From assembly GCA_018402205.1 (NCBI GenBank), contig JAGYIX010000004.1, positions 124,001 to 188,000 of the forward strand: a stretch of DNA of 64,000 bases, written 5' to 3'. Of this stretch, positions 62,642 through 64,000 are shown in pieces (within the stretch, counting starts at the first letter, position 1; every line of letters starts with the position of its first letter). The notes beneath the pieces are model-generated. The model had not been told where the DNA came from, ran no database searches, and saw nothing but the letters and a program-made list of their open reading frames with translations. The translations under genes were made by a program, and so were the position numbers. Source of the stretch: Flavobacteriaceae bacterium. GTDB lineage: Bacteria > Bacteroidota > Bacteroidia > Flavobacteriales > Flavobacteriaceae.

Positions 62642-63823
62642 ATGGCCACTTCAGATTCTAATAGATACGCTCAGCGCGGAGTTTCGGCTTCAAAAGAAGA
62701 CGTGCATGAGGCTATTGCAAATGTCGACAAGGGCTTGTTTCCTAAAGCCTTTTGCAAGATCGTCGAAGATGCGCTAACTGGAGATCCTGACTATTGTCTA
62801 GTGATGCATGCCGACGGAGCCGGAACCAAGTCTTCACTGGCCTATATTTACTGGAAGCAGACCGGCGACCTCTCCGTTTGGAAGGGCATAGCCCAAGACG
62901 CGCTGGTTATGAACCTAGACGACCTTATTTGCGTTGGGGCTACCGACCGCATCATGCTTTCTTCTACCATAGGCCGCAACGCTCGATTGATTCCGAAAGA
63001 AGTCATCAGAGCACTTATTGAAGGCACCGAAGAGCTTGTAGCTTCGTTGAAGGCATACGGAATTTACATTCATACCACCGGAGGCGAAACCGCCGACGTA
63101 GGCGATCTAGTGCGCACTATCATTGTAGATTCTACGGTAACCGCGCGTATGAAGCGTACCGATGTGATCGACAATGCGAACATACAGCCGGGAGACGTGA
63201 TCGTCGGCTTTGCTTCTTTCGGACAAGCCACTTATGAAGATAACTACAACGGCGGAATGGGTAGTAATGGTTTAACCTCGGCTCGTCATGATATGTTTGA
63301 CAAGAGCCTTGCCGACACTTATCCGGAGAGTTTTGATAACGGCCTCGCTCGAGAGTTAGTCTATTCGGGAAACTTCAAGCTCACCGATGCAGTTGAGGGT
63401 TCACCCCTTGATGCCGGAAAATTAGTGCTTTCGCCTACGCGCACGTATGCACCCATTGTGAAAGCGATGCTAGAAAGCGTAGATCGCTCAAAGATACATG
63501 GGCTCATTCACTGCAGTGGCGGTGCACAAACTAAGGTGCTTCACTTTGTAGACCAGCTGCACATCATTAAGGATCAGCTGTTTGAGGTGCCTGTGCTCTT
63601 TAAAACCATTCAGCAGCAGTCGGCCACGAGCTGGCAAGAGATGTACAAGGTGTTTAACTGCGGACACCGCCTAGAGGCCTATGTATCTCAAGAAATCGCA
63701 CAAGAACTCATCGCGATTTCCGAATCTTTTGGTGTCGCCGCCAAGATTATAGGTAGGGTAGAGGCTAGTCCCCAAAAGCAGCTCACCATTGAAAGTGAGT
63801 ACGGTACCTTCGAGTACCGTTAG
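62642..63823 (+). CDS. purM: Phosphoribosylformylglycinamidine cyclo-ligase (AIR synthase)
   Basis: PurM of 393 residues, longer than the roughly 345-residue Proteobacterial enzyme, as is usual in Bacteroidota. The N-terminal SNRYAQRGVSASKEDVHEAI, the ATP/metal region HADGAGTKSSLAYIYWK, QDALVMNLDDLICVGA and THTGGETADVGDLV-like (here TTGGETADVGDLVRT) are clear. It closes the imidazole ring in purine synthesis. It is followed by prfA after 54 bases. Confidence 0.94.
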   Translation: MATSDSNRYAQRGVSASKEDVHEAIANVDKGLFPKAFCKIVEDALTGDPDYCLVMHADGAGTKSSLAYIYWKQTGDLSVWKGIAQDALVMNLDDLICVGATDRIMLSSTIGRNARLIPKEVIRALIEGTEELVASLKAYGIYIHTTGGETADVGDLVRTIIVDSTVTARMKRTDVIDNANIQPGDVIVGFASFGQATYEDNYNGGMGSNGLTSARHDMFDKSLADTYPESFDNGLARELVYSGNFKLTDAVEGSPLDAGKLVLSPTRTYAPIVKAMLESVDRSKIHGLIHCSGGAQTKVLHFVDQLHIIKDQLFEVPVLFKTIQQQSATSWQEMYKVFNCGHRLEAYVSQEIAQELIAISESFGVAAKIIGRVEASPQKQLTIESEYGTFEYR

Positions 63824-63877
63824 CTATCGTCTACAGACCTGAGTAAAAACACTTAATTTCGATTCAATTACTTATCG

Positions 63878-64000
63878 ATGATAGATAAACTAAACATTAT
63901 AAAGCAGCGCTACGATGAAATCGGAGATCTCATCATTCAACCCGATGTGATCACCGATCAGAAACGTTACGTTCAGCTCAATAAAGAATACACTTCGCTT
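63878..64000 (+). CDS. prfA: Peptide chain release factor 1, N-terminal part
   Basis: ATG 63878 opens a frame running to the window end: 41 residues beginning [19 protein letters not shown], the helical N-terminal domain of RF1, with the family pattern [20 protein letters not shown]1 reads UAA and UAG stop codons. It is cut by the window edge. Confidence 0.93.
   Translation, partial: MIDKLNIIKQRYDEIGDLIIQPDVITDQKRYVQLNKEYTSL

Overview
The window is a gene-dense, ordinary-looking chromosome segment of a Bacteroidota bacterium, most likely a marine member of the Flavobacteriales. The evidence is: the alpha-operon order followed by carA-eno-gltA; the tmRNA tag GENNYALAA; a SecD-SecF fusion; Bacteroidota-specific families (DUF4293, BT_3928, DUF1599, an OmpP1/FadL protein beside proS); promoters of the form TTTG-N19-TAnnTTTG; and a flavobacterial-type proteorhodopsin. 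No insertion sequence, prophage, integrase or CRISPR array is visible.

Layout. 1-7142: end of the ribosomal protein superoperon (rpsH to rplQ, with secY, infA and rpoA), then carA, eno, gltA, argS. 13.3-15.1 kb: a phototrophy pair, with proteorhodopsin (-) divergent from blh (+), the retinal-forming carotene dioxygenase, which carries a one-base frameshift. 15.1-22.2 kb: ffh, folD, a leftward operon (NamZ-like muramidase, queE, a lipoprotein, a hydrolase, a VOC protein) and a LolC/E-type permease. 22.2-22.6 kb: tmRNA. 22.6-35.9 kb: a secreted PHP protein, kdsA, typA, a ROK glucokinase, ftsE, an MFS transporter, an amidohydrolase lipoprotein, asnB, gyrB, mdh. 36-49.3 kb: secDF (frameshifted here), lgt, yidD, cysS, folE, two envelope proteins, proS, two tRNA-Glu, rpsT, rho, DUF4293. 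49.3-59.9 kb: a phosphodiesterase, truA, an MsbA-like exporter, cdaA, folP, DUF1599, BT_3928, tpiA, prmA, clpS, a secreted protein, a YdeI-ABA4 fusion, a SHOCT-tailed secreted protein. 59.9-64 kb: a cloverleaf-like palindromic element, tRNA-Arg, a 51-residue protein, a Na+/Ca2+ exchanger, GSII, purM and the start of prfA.

How the genes work together. Most of the window is housekeeping: translation, protein export and lipoprotein maturation (secY, secDF, ffh, lgt, yidD, lolC/E-like), folate and one-carbon metabolism (folD, folE, folP), and central metabolism (eno, gltA, mdh, tpiA). The accessory trait is light-driven proton pumping with local retinal synthesis. The least explained items are the fusion of a YdeI/DUF1905 module to an ABA4-like membrane domain, the palindromic element beside tRNA-Arg, a structured leader between rpsK and rpsD, and a 19-bp sequence shared by the argS and proS upstream regions. 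Three genes (blh, secDF, an envelope lipoprotein) each carry a single-base frameshift. Because secDF is normally important for growth, indel errors in the assembly are a serious alternative to real mutations.
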